Source: Nevskiaceae bacterium (GTDB lineage Bacteria; Pseudomonadota; Gammaproteobacteria; Steroidobacterales; Steroidobacteraceae). From it: 64,000 nt of DNA. The position numbers and the translations under genes were made by a program. Position 1 is the stretch's first letter; each line of letters opens with the position of its first letter. The notes under the pieces are model-generated. The model was not told the DNA's origin. It searched no databases and worked only from the letters and a program-made list of their open reading frames with translations. The stretch lies in contig VEQP01000010.1 in the NCBI GenBank assembly GCA_018883185.1, positions 1-64,000 of the forward strand, given 5' to 3'. Positions 17,304 to 26,472 of this stretch are shown piece by piece.

Positions 17304-18230
17304 ATGATGAGTCAGCCGCCGGCAGCTCCGCGAAGTTCATGGTGGGTGCGTGCGCTCGCCTCATTGCCCATGTCACTGTGGCACGCGTTTGCCTCGCTAC
17401 TCGCATGGCTCGCGATACGCGTATTCCGTTATCAGGAGGATCGTATCCGCGACAGTTTGCGGATTGCCTTTCCTCAGCTCGATTCCGCAGCTCTGGAGCG
17501 TTTGCGTGCCGCGCACTATCGAAGTTTTGCCGACGTGCTGGTCGAGATCATCAAGGCCGCCGGCATGGCGGGCGAGGCGCTGGATGCGCGAATGCACTTT
17601 CCGAATATCGACGTGCTGCGTGCACCGGTCAAGGCGGGCACGCCGGTGCTCATCGTCGCTGCGCATCAATGCAATTGGGAGTGGATTCTGCTCGGTCTGT
17701 CGCGGCAGCTCGGTGTGCCGCTCGATGCGGCTTACAAGCCGCTGGTTAACGCTTGGGCCGACCGCGAGATGCTCGCCGTGCGCAGCCGCTTCGGCGCGCG
17801 GATGGTGGCCTCGGGCGCGTTGATGCGCGACATGATTGCGCGTCGACGCGTGCCGCGTGTGGTGGCTTTGGTGGCCGATCAAGAGCCGGTCTTGAGTGAG
17901 CGGCGCCACTGGACTCGCTTCCTCAATCGCGACACGGCCTTTTTCATGGGGCCGGACGTACTCGTCAGCTCCTTTCGATATCCCGCCTTCTTCGTTGCCA
18001 TACGCCGCACGGGTCGCGGTGCCTACGAAGTGTGTTTCGAGCCGTTGTCTGAGCCTCCGGAGACGCTACAACCGGGCGAGTTCACCGAGCGCTATGCCCG
18101 GCGGGTCGAACTGCAGATTCGCGAGAGTCCGGCCGATTGGCCTTGGTCCTACAAGCGCTGGCGACTGAGCCGCGAGCGCGCATCGGCTTGCTCGGGCGAC
18201 GATGATTCCGCAGAATCCGCCGCATCGTGA
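17304..18230 (+). CDS. LpxL/HtrB-family lipid A acyltransferase
   Basis: 308-residue inner-membrane acyltransferase. The catalytic HX4E motif is seen in AAHQCNWEW (about residues 117-125), and the DQEPVLSERRHWTRFLNRDTAFFMGP segment corresponds to the second conserved block of lauroyl/myristoyl transferases that add secondary acyl chains to lipid A. A hydrophobic N-terminal segment (~20-40) anchors it. The start is ATGATG at 17304/17307, 3 nt after the MFS gene. It precedes a GT9 glycosyltransferase with a 4-base overlap, so both likely serve LPS building. Acyl length and position are not predictable. Confidence 0.85.
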   Translation: MMSQPPAAPRSSWWVRALASLPMSLWHAFASLLAWLAIRVFRYQEDRIRDSLRIAFPQLDSAALERLRAAHYRSFADVLVEIIKAAGMAGEALDARMHFPNIDVLRAPVKAGTPVLIVAAHQCNWEWILLGLSRQLGVPLDAAYKPLVNAWADREMLAVRSRFGARMVASGALMRDMIARRRVPRVVALVADQEPVLSERRHWTRFLNRDTAFFMGPDVLVSSFRYPAFFVAIRRTGRGAYEVCFEPLSEPPETLQPGEFTERYARRVELQIRESPADWPWSYKRWRLSRERASACSGDDDSAESAAS

Positions 18231-19261
18231 GCGACATCAATGCCAGAGCCCGAGCTGTTTGCCGCATCCTAGTGATTCGGCCTAATCACCGACTCGGCAA
18301 CAACGTGCTGCTGACGCCCTTGCTCTCTGAACTCGAGGCACTGTTCCCAGGCGCCGAGGTGGAAGTGCTGACGGGCGGTGGGGCAGCGAAGCAGGTGTTT
18401 GCCGGATTCAAGCGTGTCACGACGGTGCACGCGTTTCCCAATTGGAGTTTCATCCGACCCCATACGGTGTTCGCCATCCTGCAGCGGATTCGCAAGTCTC
18501 GTTATGACCTTGCGATCGATGCTTCCGCGCGATCGCGTAGCGGGCGCTTTTTGCTGGGGCTAGTTACGGCTCGCTATCGAATCGGCTACGCCTGGGGCAG
18601 TGCTTGGCGCGATCGCTGCTTAAGTCATGCGGTGGTGCGGGGCGGTGAGCCGCCGCACATGGCGTTGACCGCCGCGCATCTGGTGCGGGCAGCGCTGTCC
18701 CGCGAACTGTCTTTGCCGGCTTCGGTAGATGGCCCGCCTTTGCTCGACGTGCGCGTCGCACAGGGCGAGCGTGCAGAGGCTCGCGCACTATTGTCGCGAG
18801 TACTCGTCCGATCGGGCGGCGCGGCATTGTCTGAGGCGGCCGCCGCTGACGGACGCGTGCTGGTGAGTCTGTACCCGTTCGCGACGGCGGCTAAAAATTA
18901 TCCCGAAAAGTGGTGGCTGCAGGTGGCTGCGGGTTTGCGCGCTTTGTCACCGCGTATCGACGTGGTCGAAATTGTGCCGGGTGATGGTCGTCCGCGGTTG
19001 CAGGGCGAAGTTCCTGCCCTCTATTCAACGCGCATCCGTGAACTCGCCGCGGTGATTGGGCAGAGTCGGTTGTTCGTGTCGGGTGACTGCGGTGTCATGC
19101 ACCTTGGCAGCGCGGCGGGCGCTCAGGTGCTCGGGCTCTTTAAGGTCACCGATCCATCGATCTACGCCCCCTACGGCCGGGGCAGTGAAGGTTATGCGGC
19201 TACCGACGACGATCCATCGGCCGTCGTCCAGCGCGCAGCAACGTTATTGGGTCTGACGTGA
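18227..19261 (+). CDS. Glycosyltransferase family 9 (heptosyltransferase-like)
   Basis: 344-residue GT-B fold protein related to LPS heptosyltransferases. Near the N-terminus it has IRPNHRLGNNVLLTPLL. In WaaC/WaaF the equivalent GD carries the catalytic aspartate, replaced here by asparagine (LGNN), so it may belong to a divergent subgroup with another base. The C-terminal donor-binding region shows SGDCGVMHLGSAAG and FKVTDPSIYAPYG. It starts with GTG overlapping the acyltransferase stop. It is probably involved in LPS core or another envelope glycan; donor and acceptor unknown. Confidence 0.83.
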   Translation: MSDINARARAVCRILVIRPNHRLGNNVLLTPLLSELEALFPGAEVEVLTGGGAAKQVFAGFKRVTTVHAFPNWSFIRPHTVFAILQRIRKSRYDLAIDASARSRSGRFLLGLVTARYRIGYAWGSAWRDRCLSHAVVRGGEPPHMALTAAHLVRAALSRELSLPASVDGPPLLDVRVAQGERAEARALLSRVLVRSGGAALSEAAAADGRVLVSLYPFATAAKNYPEKWWLQVAAGLRALSPRIDVVEIVPGDGRPRLQGEVPALYSTRIRELAAVIGQSRLFVSGDCGVMHLGSAAGAQVLGLFKVTDPSIYAPYGRGSEGYAATDDDPSAVVQRAATLLGLT

Positions 19262-19269
19262 TCTAGGCA

Positions 19270-19310
19270 ACACCGCGACGCTCCGCCTTGATGGCGCAAC
19301 GCCGCGGTGT
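19270..19310. terminator. Hairpin between convergent genes (possible bidirectional terminator)
   Basis: A perfect 8-bp stem, ACACCGCG at 19270-19277 and CGCGGTGT at 19303-19310, with a 25-nt loop, sits between the convergent GT9 and Urate_ox_N-like genes. There is no T-run on either side, so intrinsic termination is uncertain. Confidence 0.3.
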
Positions 19311-19325
19311 CGATCAGGCCTTAGC

Positions 19326-19910
19326 TTAGAACGGCAGACCGTGCGCCGAGCCGCCCATGCACAGCAGCATGGGGAAAGAGAGCAGGAAATTCACGCGCGA
19401 GGTGAGTGTGGCCGTGCGACGAGCCTTGGCCTTCTCTTCGTCGGTGGCGGGAACGACGCCGATGACTTTCTTCTGATTCGGCCAAATCAAGACCCACACG
19501 TTGAACAGCATGATCGTACCGAGCCACACGCCGATGCCGATCACCTCGCTACCGGGCTGCAGCGTGAAGGCGTCCATGAAACGGCCGCCAAGCAACCAAC
19601 CGCCCGTCAGCCAGGTGGCGACAGCGGCCCAGCGGAACCACAGCAGCGCGCGGGGCGCGACGTACTTGACGATGCCCGCGCCACCCGGACCACCCTTGTC
19701 GGCGTTGGCCGCCGCGAGTGCAGGAATTTGCGCGACGTTGAAGTAGTACAGCAGTCCGATCCAGAAAATACCGGTGACGATGTGCGCCCAACGACCGAGC
19801 GAGAGGTGGCTGAATTCGCCGCCGGGGGTATTCGGCAGCACCATCACGACGATGGCGAACAACACGCCGAGGGTGACAGTGGTGCCGACGCTATCCAAAG
19901 GGTTCTTCAT
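19326..19910 (-). CDS. Urate_ox_N (PuuD-like) family integral membrane protein
   Basis: 194-residue protein with about five hydrophobic segments. HIVTGIFWIGLLYYFNV, APRALLWFRWAAVATWLTGGWLLG and MLFNVWVLIWPNQKKVIG resemble the membrane domain found in PuuD-type urate hydroxylases (Urate_ox_N), but the soluble cytochrome-c-like part is absent and no purine-catabolism genes are near. Function here is unknown. The start at 19910 (MKNPLD) was chosen over an in-frame codon at 19985, because the upstream extension is not hydrophobic and would cover the divergent promoter. Confidence 0.7.
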   Translation of the reverse strand: MKNPLDSVGTTVTLGVLFAIVVMVLPNTPGGEFSHLSLGRWAHIVTGIFWIGLLYYFNVAQIPALAAANADKGGPGGAGIVKYVAPRALLWFRWAAVATWLTGGWLLGGRFMDAFTLQPGSEVIGIGVWLGTIMLFNVWVLIWPNQKKVIGVVPATDEEKAKARRTATLTSRVNFLLSFPMLLCMGGSAHGLPF

Positions 19911-19942
19911 GTGCGGTTGCGCTCCGAGAGGTTCTAAACGAT

Positions 19943-19971
19943 TTGAAGAATAGGCGAGCAACCCCCATAAT
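19943..19971 (+). promoter_or_regulatory. Candidate sigma-70 promoter for DUF1289-grxD
   Basis: TTGAAG (-35) at 19943-19948 and CATAAT (-10) at 19966-19971 are separated by exactly 17 nt. The expected start would lie about 35 nt before the DUF1289 ATG, which has its own AAGGAAGG ribosome site. A prediction, but with better spacing than most candidates in this window. Confidence 0.45.
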
Positions 19972-20012
19972 TCAACGCGTTCCATTGCTTGCGACAGACC
20001 TAAGGAAGGGCG

Positions 20013-20231
20013 ATGTCGTTTACCAGTACCAATCAGCGGTCACGGCCGATGTCGCCGTGCATCAGTGTGTGTGCGCTCGATGCCAACGGGCATTGCGCGG
20101 GTTGCCTACGTACGCGCGACGAAATCGCCCGGTGGATTCGGCTTTCGCCGGATGAGCAGTGGGCTTTGTTGAGCGAATTAGATCAGCGGCGAGCAGCGCG
20201 ACAGTTGCGCTCGCGCAATGCAGGAGGTTGA
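20013..20231 (+). CDS. DUF1289 small cysteine-rich protein
   Basis: 72-residue protein with the DUF1289 signature SPCISVCALD, then CAGCLRTRDEIARW and LSPDEQW. The four cysteines suggest a metal or Fe-S site, but function is not established. AAGGAAGG lies 2 nt before ATG 20013; a second in-frame ATG (20049, MSPC) would give a shorter form. It ends 4 nt before grxD, and the grxD ribosome site is inside its last codons, so they are probably co-transcribed. Confidence 0.87.
   Translation: MSFTSTNQRSRPMSPCISVCALDANGHCAGCLRTRDEIARWIRLSPDEQWALLSELDQRRAARQLRSRNAGG
20222..20227 (+). promoter_or_regulatory. Strong ribosome-binding site that decides the grxD start
   Basis: A perfect AGGAGG lies 8 nt before ATG 20236, inside the end of the DUF1289 frame. 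It supports 20236 over the in-frame ATG at 20218. Confidence 0.7.
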
Positions 20232-20235
20232 GTCG

Positions 20236-20556
20236 ATGGATGTCAACGAACGTATACAGTCACAGCTTTCAGCTGCTCCGGTCGTGCTTTTCATGAAGGG
20301 TACGCCCGACTTTCCGCAGTGCGGGTTTTCAGCGCAGACCGTGAGCGCACTGCGCGCCTGCGGCGCGCGATTCCATGCAGTCAACATTTTCGAAGATCCG
20401 GAGTTGCGCGAAGCGCTGAAGCGGCATTCGAACTGGCCGACCTACCCGCAGTTGTACGTCAAGGGTGAACTGCTCGGCGGTTGCGACATCACGCTCGAGA
20501 TGTTCCGCAGCGGCGAGTTGCAGACGGCACTCGCCGAGGCCGGTGCCGTCGGTTAA
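20236..20556 (+). CDS. grxD: Monothiol glutaredoxin, Grx4 type
   Basis: 106-residue monothiol glutaredoxin that carries or transfers [2Fe-2S] clusters. The CGFS active site is in PQCGFSAQT, after the conserved FMKGTP loop, followed by [19 protein letters not shown], which contains the glutathione-binding TYPQ and GGCD motifs. Length matches the family (~105-115). It is convergent with rnt, and their stop codons overlap in TTAA. grxD and rnt also lie close together in enteric bacteria, which supports both calls. Confidence 0.96.
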   Translation: MDVNERIQSQLSAAPVVLFMKGTPDFPQCGFSAQTVSALRACGARFHAVNIFEDPELREALKRHSNWPTYPQLYVKGELLGGCDITLEMFRSGELQTALAEAGAVG

Positions 20557-21287
20557 GTCGATTCGGTAGCGACCGGAGAGGTCGGGTCGACGCCGTTCGC
20601 GGCAGCGGGAGCCTCCTCGATCCAGCCGAGTTCGCGCACGCGCTTTTCGGCCTCGAGAAAACTCGGCAAGCAGAAGTTGCAGACCTTGCAAAAGAGGTCT
20701 GCCGTGCGTTCGGCATCGTAGGCGGCTGCATGCGCCGCCGAAGAGTCCCACTGCAGTCCGCTGGCAAGCGTCGCCTTGGCGAGCACGGTTTGCCCGAGCG
20801 CGGCGCCGGCGAGCGTCACCGTGTCGAAACTCGAAAATGGATGGAACGGGTTGCGCTTGATGTCTGCGCGTGTCACCGCCGCGTTGAGAAATCCCAGGTC
20901 GAATGAAGCGTTGTGACCCACCAGGATCGCACGCTTACAGCCGTGGCGGCGTACCGCTTCACGTACTTCCTTGAAGATCCGGCTGAGGGCGTCCTTTTCG
21001 TCGATGGCAGGACGCAGCGGATGAAACGGATCTATTCCCGTCACAGCCAACGATGCCGGCACGATGTTGGCGCCCTCGAAGGGTTTGACGTGATAGGAGT
21101 GGGTTTCGCCGCGCTGCAGGGTGCCGTCGGGAGCGATCTCGACGATGACGGCGGCGATCTCCAGCAGCGCGTCAGTCGCGCAGTTGAGTCCACCCGTCTC
21201 GACATCGACCACGACTGGCAAAAACCCACGGAAGCGACGCGCCATCGGCGACTCTGCGGCAGGCGTGCTCGGCGCTGACGCGTTCAC
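20553..21287 (-). CDS. rnt: Ribonuclease T
   Basis: 3'-5' exoribonuclease of the DEDDh type, acting in tRNA end turnover and 3' maturation of stable RNAs. The 244-residue product shows Exo I (VVVDVETGG), Exo II ([14 protein letters not shown]) and Exo III ([14 protein letters not shown]) with the active-site histidine, and begins with the family's RFRGFLPVV block. The GTG start overlaps the pyrC stop (GTGA). An ATG 14 codons in (21245, MARRF) is an alternative. The C-terminal ~25 residues are Ala/Pro rich and beyond the usual length. Confidence 0.95.
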   Translation of the reverse strand: MNASAPSTPAAESPMARRFRGFLPVVVDVETGGLNCATDALLEIAAVIVEIAPDGTLQRGETHSYHVKPFEGANIVPASLAVTGIDPFHPLRPAIDEKDALSRIFKEVREAVRRHGCKRAILVGHNASFDLGFLNAAVTRADIKRNPFHPFSSFDTVTLAGAALGQTVLAKATLASGLQWDSSAAHAAAYDAERTADLFCKVCNFCLPSFLEAEKRVRELGWIEEAPAAANGVDPTSPVATEST

Positions 21288-22324
21288 GATTCGACAAGTT
21301 GCCAGGACAAGGATTCACCCGCGCGCAGGGGAACCACGGTGCCCGAACCAAACCCATAGGCCTGCGGCACTTGCCAATTCGTGCGTCTGAGGGTGACGGT
21401 GGTCGTGTTGCGGGGCAGGCGGTAGAAGTCGGCGCCGTTCAGACTGGCAAAGGCTTCGAGGTGATCTAGGCGCCCCATCCGCTCGAAGGCTTCCGCGTAA
21501 AGTTCGAGGGCGGCATGCGCCGAGTAGATCCCGGCGCACCCGCAGGCCGCTTCTTTGGTATGACGCTCGTGCGGCGCGGAGTCGGTACCGAGGAAAAAAC
21601 GTGGATTACCGCTCGTGGCGGCTTCGAGCAGGGCCTGCCGGTCAGGCTCGGTCTTGAGTACCGGCAGACAGTAAAAATGCGGACGGATGCCGCCGCGAAA
21701 CATTTCGTTGCGGTTATAGAGTAGGTGCTGCGGGGTAATCGTCGCGGCCACGTCTTCGCGGGCGTTGCGCACGAACTCGACGGCCGCAGCGGTCGTGATG
21801 TGCTCGAAAATCACCCGCAGTCGCGGGTGTCGGTTGATGAGGGGGCGCAAGCTGCGCTCGATGAACTCGCCCTCGCGGTCGAATACGTCGATGTCGTCCG
21901 CCGTGACCTCGCCATGGATCTGCAGCGGCAGTTCGCGCTCCGCCATGCGCTCGAGCACCGCATCGATCCGACGGATGTCGGTGACGCCGGCATCGCTGTG
22001 GGTGGTGGCCCCGGCCGGGTAGAGTTTGCAGCCAATGACGAAGCCGCTGTCGCGAGCGCGGTCGATTTCCTCAGGTGCCGTGCGATCGGTGAGGTACAAG
22101 GTCATCAGGGGTTCGAAGTCGGAACCTGCCGGCCGCGCGGCCAGGATACGCTCACGGTACTGTGCCGCGAGCGCCGTGGTGGTGACGGGCGGCTTGAGAT
22201 TAGGCATGACGACGGCTCGGGCGAACTGCCTGGCCGTGTGTGGCAGTACCGCACGCAGCGCTTCGCCATCGCGCAGATGCAGGTGCCAGTCATCCGGGCG
22301 GAGCAGGGTCAGGTGATCGTGCAT
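21284..22324 (-). CDS. pyrC: Dihydroorotase, class II
   Basis: 346-residue zinc amidohydrolase converting carbamoyl aspartate to dihydroorotate in pyrimidine synthesis. The first metal ligands are in DWHLHLRDG (His14, His16), the carboxylated lysine is Lys100 in [10 protein letters not shown], later histidines are in IHGEV and FEHITT, and the catalytic aspartate is in GTDSAPH. Length fits the E. coli-type enzyme. The start at 22324 (MHDHLTLL) was preferred over 22345. TAGCAT lies 11 nt upstream. It is co-oriented and overlapping with rnt. Confidence 0.97.
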   Translation of the reverse strand: MHDHLTLLRPDDWHLHLRDGEALRAVLPHTARQFARAVVMPNLKPPVTTTALAAQYRERILAARPAGSDFEPLMTLYLTDRTAPEEIDRARDSGFVIGCKLYPAGATTHSDAGVTDIRRIDAVLERMAERELPLQIHGEVTADDIDVFDREGEFIERSLRPLINRHPRLRVIFEHITTAAAVEFVRNAREDVAATITPQHLLYNRNEMFRGGIRPHFYCLPVLKTEPDRQALLEAATSGNPRFFLGTDSAPHERHTKEAACGCAGIYSAHAALELYAEAFERMGRLDHLEAFASLNGADFYRLPRNTTTVTLRRTNWQVPQAYGFGSGTVVPLRAGESLSWQLVES

Positions 22325-22425
22325 GCGAGGGGTGCATGCTAACACAGCGAACCCGGTAGGCCGGGGGGCGTAAAAAAGTTAACATTACGGTTTTCACAAA
22401 CTCGATCGTTGCGAGACGATGGATA

Positions 22426-22434
22426 GGACGGGGG
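22426..22434 (+). promoter_or_regulatory. Ribosome-binding site deciding the aceE start
   Basis: GGACGGGGG lies 2 nt before ATG 22437 and downstream of the in-frame ATG at 22419, so the shorter product is preferred. The rest of the 112-base gap from pyrC (22325-22436) contains an A-tract (22372-22377) and TTAACA, but I see no convincing -10. Confidence 0.5.
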
Positions 22435-22436
22435 TT

Positions 22437-25112
22437 ATGTCCGACACGCAGCATCAGGATCTGGATCCCGGTGAGACTCGGGAGTGGCTGGAGTCGATCG
22501 ATTCCGTGCTCAAGGCGCATGGTCCGGAGCGCGCGCACTTTTTGCTCGAGCGGCTGATCGATCACACGCGTCGCTCAGGCGCGTACTTGCCGTTCAAACC
22601 CAATACGGCGTATCTCAATACCATCTCGACCGGACAACAGCCCGACTATCCGGGCAACCGGGAAGTGGAGCGGCGTCTCGAGGCATACATTCGCTGGAAC
22701 GCGATGGCGATGGTCGTGCAGGCCAATCGGCTCTCCTCGGAGTATGGCGGTCACATCGCCACCTACGCGTCGGCGGCGACGCTGTATGAAGTCGGGTTCA
22801 ATCATTTCTGGCGCGCGCCAACGGCACAACACCCTGGCGATATGATCTTTGTCCAAGGGCACGCGTCGCCCGGCATCTATGCGCGCGCCTATCTCGAGGG
22901 TCGGCTCACCGAAGATCAGTTGCGCCATTTCCGGCAAGAGGTCGCTGGGGATGGTTTGTCCTCCTATCCGCACCCTTGGCTGATGCCGGACTTCTGGCAG
23001 TTCCCGACGGTGTCGATGGGCCTAGGTCCCATGCAGGCTATTTTCCAAGCGCGTTTCCAGCGTTATCTAGAGCATCGTGGTCTCGTGCCGGCCTCTGATC
23101 GCAAGATCTGGGCGTTCCTCGGCGATGGCGAGATGGATGAACCCGAGTCTATGGGTGCGCTCACCATGCCGGTGCGCGAAAAGCTCGACAACCTCGTGTT
23201 CGTGATCAACTGCAATCTGCAGCGACTCGATGGGCCCGTGCGCGGCAACGGCAAGATCATTCAGGAACTCGAGGCGGCGTTCCTCGGTGCAGGCTGGAAC
23301 GTTCTCAAGGTGCTGTGGGGCTCTCGCTGGGATCCGCTGCTCGCCAAGGACAACCAAGGCTTGCTGCGGCGCGTGATGGAGGATTCGGTCGACGGCGAGT
23401 ACCAAAATTTCAAAGCCAAGGGCGGTGCTTACACGCGCGAGAATTTCTTTGGCAAGTACGCCGAACTGAAGGCCATGGTCGCCAACATGTCCGACGATGA
23501 GATCTGGCGACTGAATCGCGGTGGTCACGATCCACGCAAGGTTTACGCGGCCTACGCTGCCGCGAGTCAGCACCGCGGTCAGCCGACGGTGATCCTCGCC
23601 AAGACCGTAAAGGGTTTTGGCATGGGTAAGGCGGGTGAGGGCCAGATGGTCACTCACCAACAAAAGAAACTCTCAGACGACGATCTGCGTGCGTTCCGCG
23701 ATCGCTTCAACATTCCAGTTTCCGACGAGGAGATTTCGCGACTCCCGTTCTGCAAACCAGCGCTCGACAGCGAGGAAATGCGCTACCTGCGCTCGAAGCG
23801 GGTGTCGCTGGGTGGCTATCTGCCCTCGCGACGTCGTGCCGCGCCGCCGCTCGCGACGCCTGCGCTCGATGCGTTCAAGCCACTGCTCGAGAGCAGCGAG
23901 GGGCGCGAAATTTCCACCACGATGGCGTTCGTGCGCATCCTTACGACGCTTTTGAAAGATAAGCAGATGGGCAAGCACATCGTGCCCATCGTGCCGGACG
24001 AAGCGCGAACCTTCGGCATGGAGGGTTTGTTCCGTCAGGTTGGCATCTATTCGTCCGTGGGTCAGCTTTACACGCCGCAGGATGCGGATCAGTTGATGTC
24101 CTATCGCGAGGACAAGAAAGGCCAGATCCTGGAGGAGGGCATCAACGAGGCGGGGGCCATGTGCTCCTGGATGGCCGCGGGCACGGCCTACGCGAACCAT
24201 TCGGTCAACATGGTGCCGTTCTACATCTTCTACTCGATGTTCGGTTTCCAGCGGGTCGGTGACTTCATTTGGGCAGCGGGCGATCTGCAGACGCGTGGCT
24301 TTCTGCTCGGTGCGACAGCTGGGCGCACCACGCTGGCGGGTGAGGGGTTGCAGCATCAGGACGGGCACAGCCAGTTGCTCGCCACCATGGTGCCGAACTG
24401 CCGTGCCTATGATCCCACCTACGCGTACGAGTTGGCCGTGATCATTCAAGATGGTTTGCGGCGCATGTACAACGAAGGCGAGAGCATTTTCTACTACGTC
24501 ACGGTGATGAACGAGAACTACGCCATGCCGGCGATGCCGGCAGGTGCGGAGCAGGGCATCCTGCGCGGGTTGTATCCGCTCAAGGAGCACACGCCCACCA
24601 CCGCGACCTCACCGGGTTTGCGGGCAACGCTGCTCGGCTCTGGCACCATCCTGCGCGAAGTCGATGCGGCTGCGCAGATGCTGGCGCGTGACTACGGCGT
24701 GCACTGTGAGGTGCTGTCGGCGACGAGCTATAGCGAGTTGCGTCGTGAGGCGCTCGAGGTCGAGCGTTGGAACTTGCTTAATCCGTCCGCGCCGCAGCGC
24801 AGGCCTTACGTGGCCGACTTGCTGGCCTCCCGCGTTGGCCCCTTCGTTGCGGCTAGTGACTATGTGCGCAACGTGCCCGAGCAGATTCGTCAATGGGTGC
24901 CCGGGAGATTCGTGGTCCTTGGTACGGACGGATACGGTCGTTCCGATGCCCGCGAGGCGCTGCGTCACCACTTCGAGGTGGATCGTCGCTTTATCGTGCT
25001 CGCTACGCTTCGTGCCCTCGCCGACGAGGGGCATATACCCGCAGCGGAGGTGCAGCGTGCCATTGGCGTGCTGGGCATCGACGTCTCTAAACCCAACCCG
25101 CTCGCGGCCTGA
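22437..25112 (+). CDS. aceE: Pyruvate dehydrogenase E1 component (homodimeric)
   Basis: 891-residue thiamine-diphosphate enzyme that decarboxylates pyruvate and acetylates lipoyl groups of E2. The ThDP/Mg motif GDGEMDEPES...NLVFVINCNLQRLDGPV is complete, as are the active-site segments GHASPGIYARAYLEGRL and EGLQHQDGHSQLL. Length and single-chain form match the gammaproteobacterial alpha2 type rather than the alpha/beta heterotetramer. It is first of the operon aceE-aceF-lpd, with 11 nt and 8 nt spacings. No pdhR-type regulator is adjacent. Confidence 0.98.
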   Translation: MSDTQHQDLDPGETREWLESIDSVLKAHGPERAHFLLERLIDHTRRSGAYLPFKPNTAYLNTISTGQQPDYPGNREVERRLEAYIRWNAMAMVVQANRLSSEYGGHIATYASAATLYEVGFNHFWRAPTAQHPGDMIFVQGHASPGIYARAYLEGRLTEDQLRHFRQEVAGDGLSSYPHPWLMPDFWQFPTVSMGLGPMQAIFQARFQRYLEHRGLVPASDRKIWAFLGDGEMDEPESMGALTMPVREKLDNLVFVINCNLQRLDGPVRGNGKIIQELEAAFLGAGWNVLKVLWGSRWDPLLAKDNQGLLRRVMEDSVDGEYQNFKAKGGAYTRENFFGKYAELKAMVANMSDDEIWRLNRGGHDPRKVYAAYAAASQHRGQPTVILAKTVKGFGMGKAGEGQMVTHQQKKLSDDDLRAFRDRFNIPVSDEEISRLPFCKPALDSEEMRYLRSKRVSLGGYLPSRRRAAPPLATPALDAFKPLLESSEGREISTTMAFVRILTTLLKDKQMGKHIVPIVPDEARTFGMEGLFRQVGIYSSVGQLYTPQDADQLMSYREDKKGQILEEGINEAGAMCSWMAAGTAYANHSVNMVPFYIFYSMFGFQRVGDFIWAAGDLQTRGFLLGATAGRTTLAGEGLQHQDGHSQLLATMVPNCRAYDPTYAYELAVIIQDGLRRMYNEGESIFYYVTVMNENYAMPAMPAGAEQGILRGLYPLKEHTPTTATSPGLRATLLGSGTILREVDAAAQMLARDYGVHCEVLSATSYSELRREALEVERWNLLNPSAPQRRPYVADLLASRVGPFVAASDYVRNVPEQIRQWVPGRFVVLGTDGYGRSDAREALRHHFEVDRRFIVLATLRALADEGHIPAAEVQRAIGVLGIDVSKPNPLAA

Positions 25113-25123
25113 CGGAACGACTC

Positions 25124-26464
25124 ATGGCAAGCATCGACATCAAGGTTCCTGATCTCGGCAACTTCAAAGACGTGATCGTCATCGACCTGCTCGTCAAGCC
25201 GGGCGATCAGGTAGAGGTGGATACACCGATCGCGACCCTCGAGACCGAGAAGGCAACGATGGACGTACCGTCCTCTGCCGCAGGCATCGTCACGGCGCTG
25301 CACATCTCGCGGGGCGGCGCGGTGAATTCGGGTGACCTTGTGGCGACCCTCGAAGGTAGCGTAGCCGCGGTGCCCGCTGCGGTCACAAAGACTGCCGCCG
25401 TCAGCGCGACCTCGGCTGAGTCTGCCGTCGCAAGACCTGCAACCGTCGCCGTTGCTCCGGCGCCGGCGCCACAGACCACGGCGCCTTTGGCACCTGCGCC
25501 GACCGCGATCGTTACCACCCGCATTGATCTGCCGCCAATCCAGGAAGCGGGATTTACCACCGCACACGCCGGGCCTTCGGTGCGTCGTCTCGCGCGCGAG
25601 TTGGGCGTCGATCTGGCTCGGGTTGCAGGCTCTGGGCCGAAGGGGCGCGTCACTCACGAGGATGTGAAGGCCTGGGTCAAGCGTGCGCTGCAAGGCGCTC
25701 TTGCACCGGCGGCACCGGCGCTGCCCAAGGTTCCGGTGGTCGATCATGCGGCGTTTGGGGCGATCGAAACTCAGCCGCTTAGTCGAGTGCGGCGGATTTC
25801 GGGCCCAAGACTGCACGCGTCCTGGGTGAACATTCCGCATGTCACGCAGTTCGACGAAGCGGACATCACTGAGCTCGAGGCGCTACGGGTCTCGCTAAAG
25901 GCAGATGCGGCTGCGCAGGGAGTGAAACTCACACCGCTCGCGTTCATCATCGCGGCCTGTGTACGAGCCCTGGCTGAGTTTCCGAACTTCAACACCTCGC
26001 TTGATGAGAGCGGGCAGAGTCTGATCTACAAAAAGTATTTCAATCTGGGTTTCGCAGCCGACACGCCTAACGGTTTGCTCGTGCCAGTGATCCGGGACGT
26101 CGAGCGCAAGGATGTGTTCGCGATCGCGCGAGACCTCGCGGCGCTCTCGGAGCGTGCGCGGGGCGGCAAGCTTGCCGGCACCGACATGCAGGGCGGGTGT
26201 TTTACCGTCTCGAGTCTCGGCGGCATCGGCGGCACCGCGTTCACACCGATCATCAATGCTCCGGAAGTCGCCATCCTTGGCGTATCGCGCTCGGTGATCA
26301 AACCCGTGTATCGAGACGGCAGTTTCGTGCCGCGGCTGATCTTGCCGTTATCGCTGTCTTACGATCACCGCGTGATTGATGGTGCCGAGGGCGTGCGCTT
26401 CACCACTTGGCTTGCCGCTGCGTTGGCCAAGCCCGCGGCCCTTGTGCCGGCCTTGCGTAGCTGA
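25124..26464 (+). CDS. aceF: Dihydrolipoyllysine acetyltransferase (E2 of pyruvate dehydrogenase)
   Basis: 446-residue E2 core. It has one lipoyl domain (residues 1-78, lysine in ETEKATM), an Ala/Pro/Val/Thr-rich flexible linker (~85-145), a peripheral-subunit-binding domain (PSVRRLARELGVDLARVAGSG...) and a catalytic CoA-acyltransferase domain ending with the active-site DHRVIDGAEG. Only one lipoyl domain is present, against up to three in E. coli; the missing capacity may be offset by the lipoyl domain on the E3 encoded next. The ribosome site is weak. Confidence 0.97.
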   Translation: MASIDIKVPDLGNFKDVIVIDLLVKPGDQVEVDTPIATLETEKATMDVPSSAAGIVTALHISRGGAVNSGDLVATLEGSVAAVPAAVTKTAAVSATSAESAVARPATVAVAPAPAPQTTAPLAPAPTAIVTTRIDLPPIQEAGFTTAHAGPSVRRLARELGVDLARVAGSGPKGRVTHEDVKAWVKRALQGALAPAAPALPKVPVVDHAAFGAIETQPLSRVRRISGPRLHASWVNIPHVTQFDEADITELEALRVSLKADAAAQGVKLTPLAFIIAACVRALAEFPNFNTSLDESGQSLIYKKYFNLGFAADTPNGLLVPVIRDVERKDVFAIARDLAALSERARGGKLAGTDMQGGCFTVSSLGGIGGTAFTPIINAPEVAILGVSRSVIKPVYRDGSFVPRLILPLSLSYDHRVIDGAEGVRFTTWLAAALAKPAALVPALRS

Positions 26465-26472
26465 GGCGGGTC

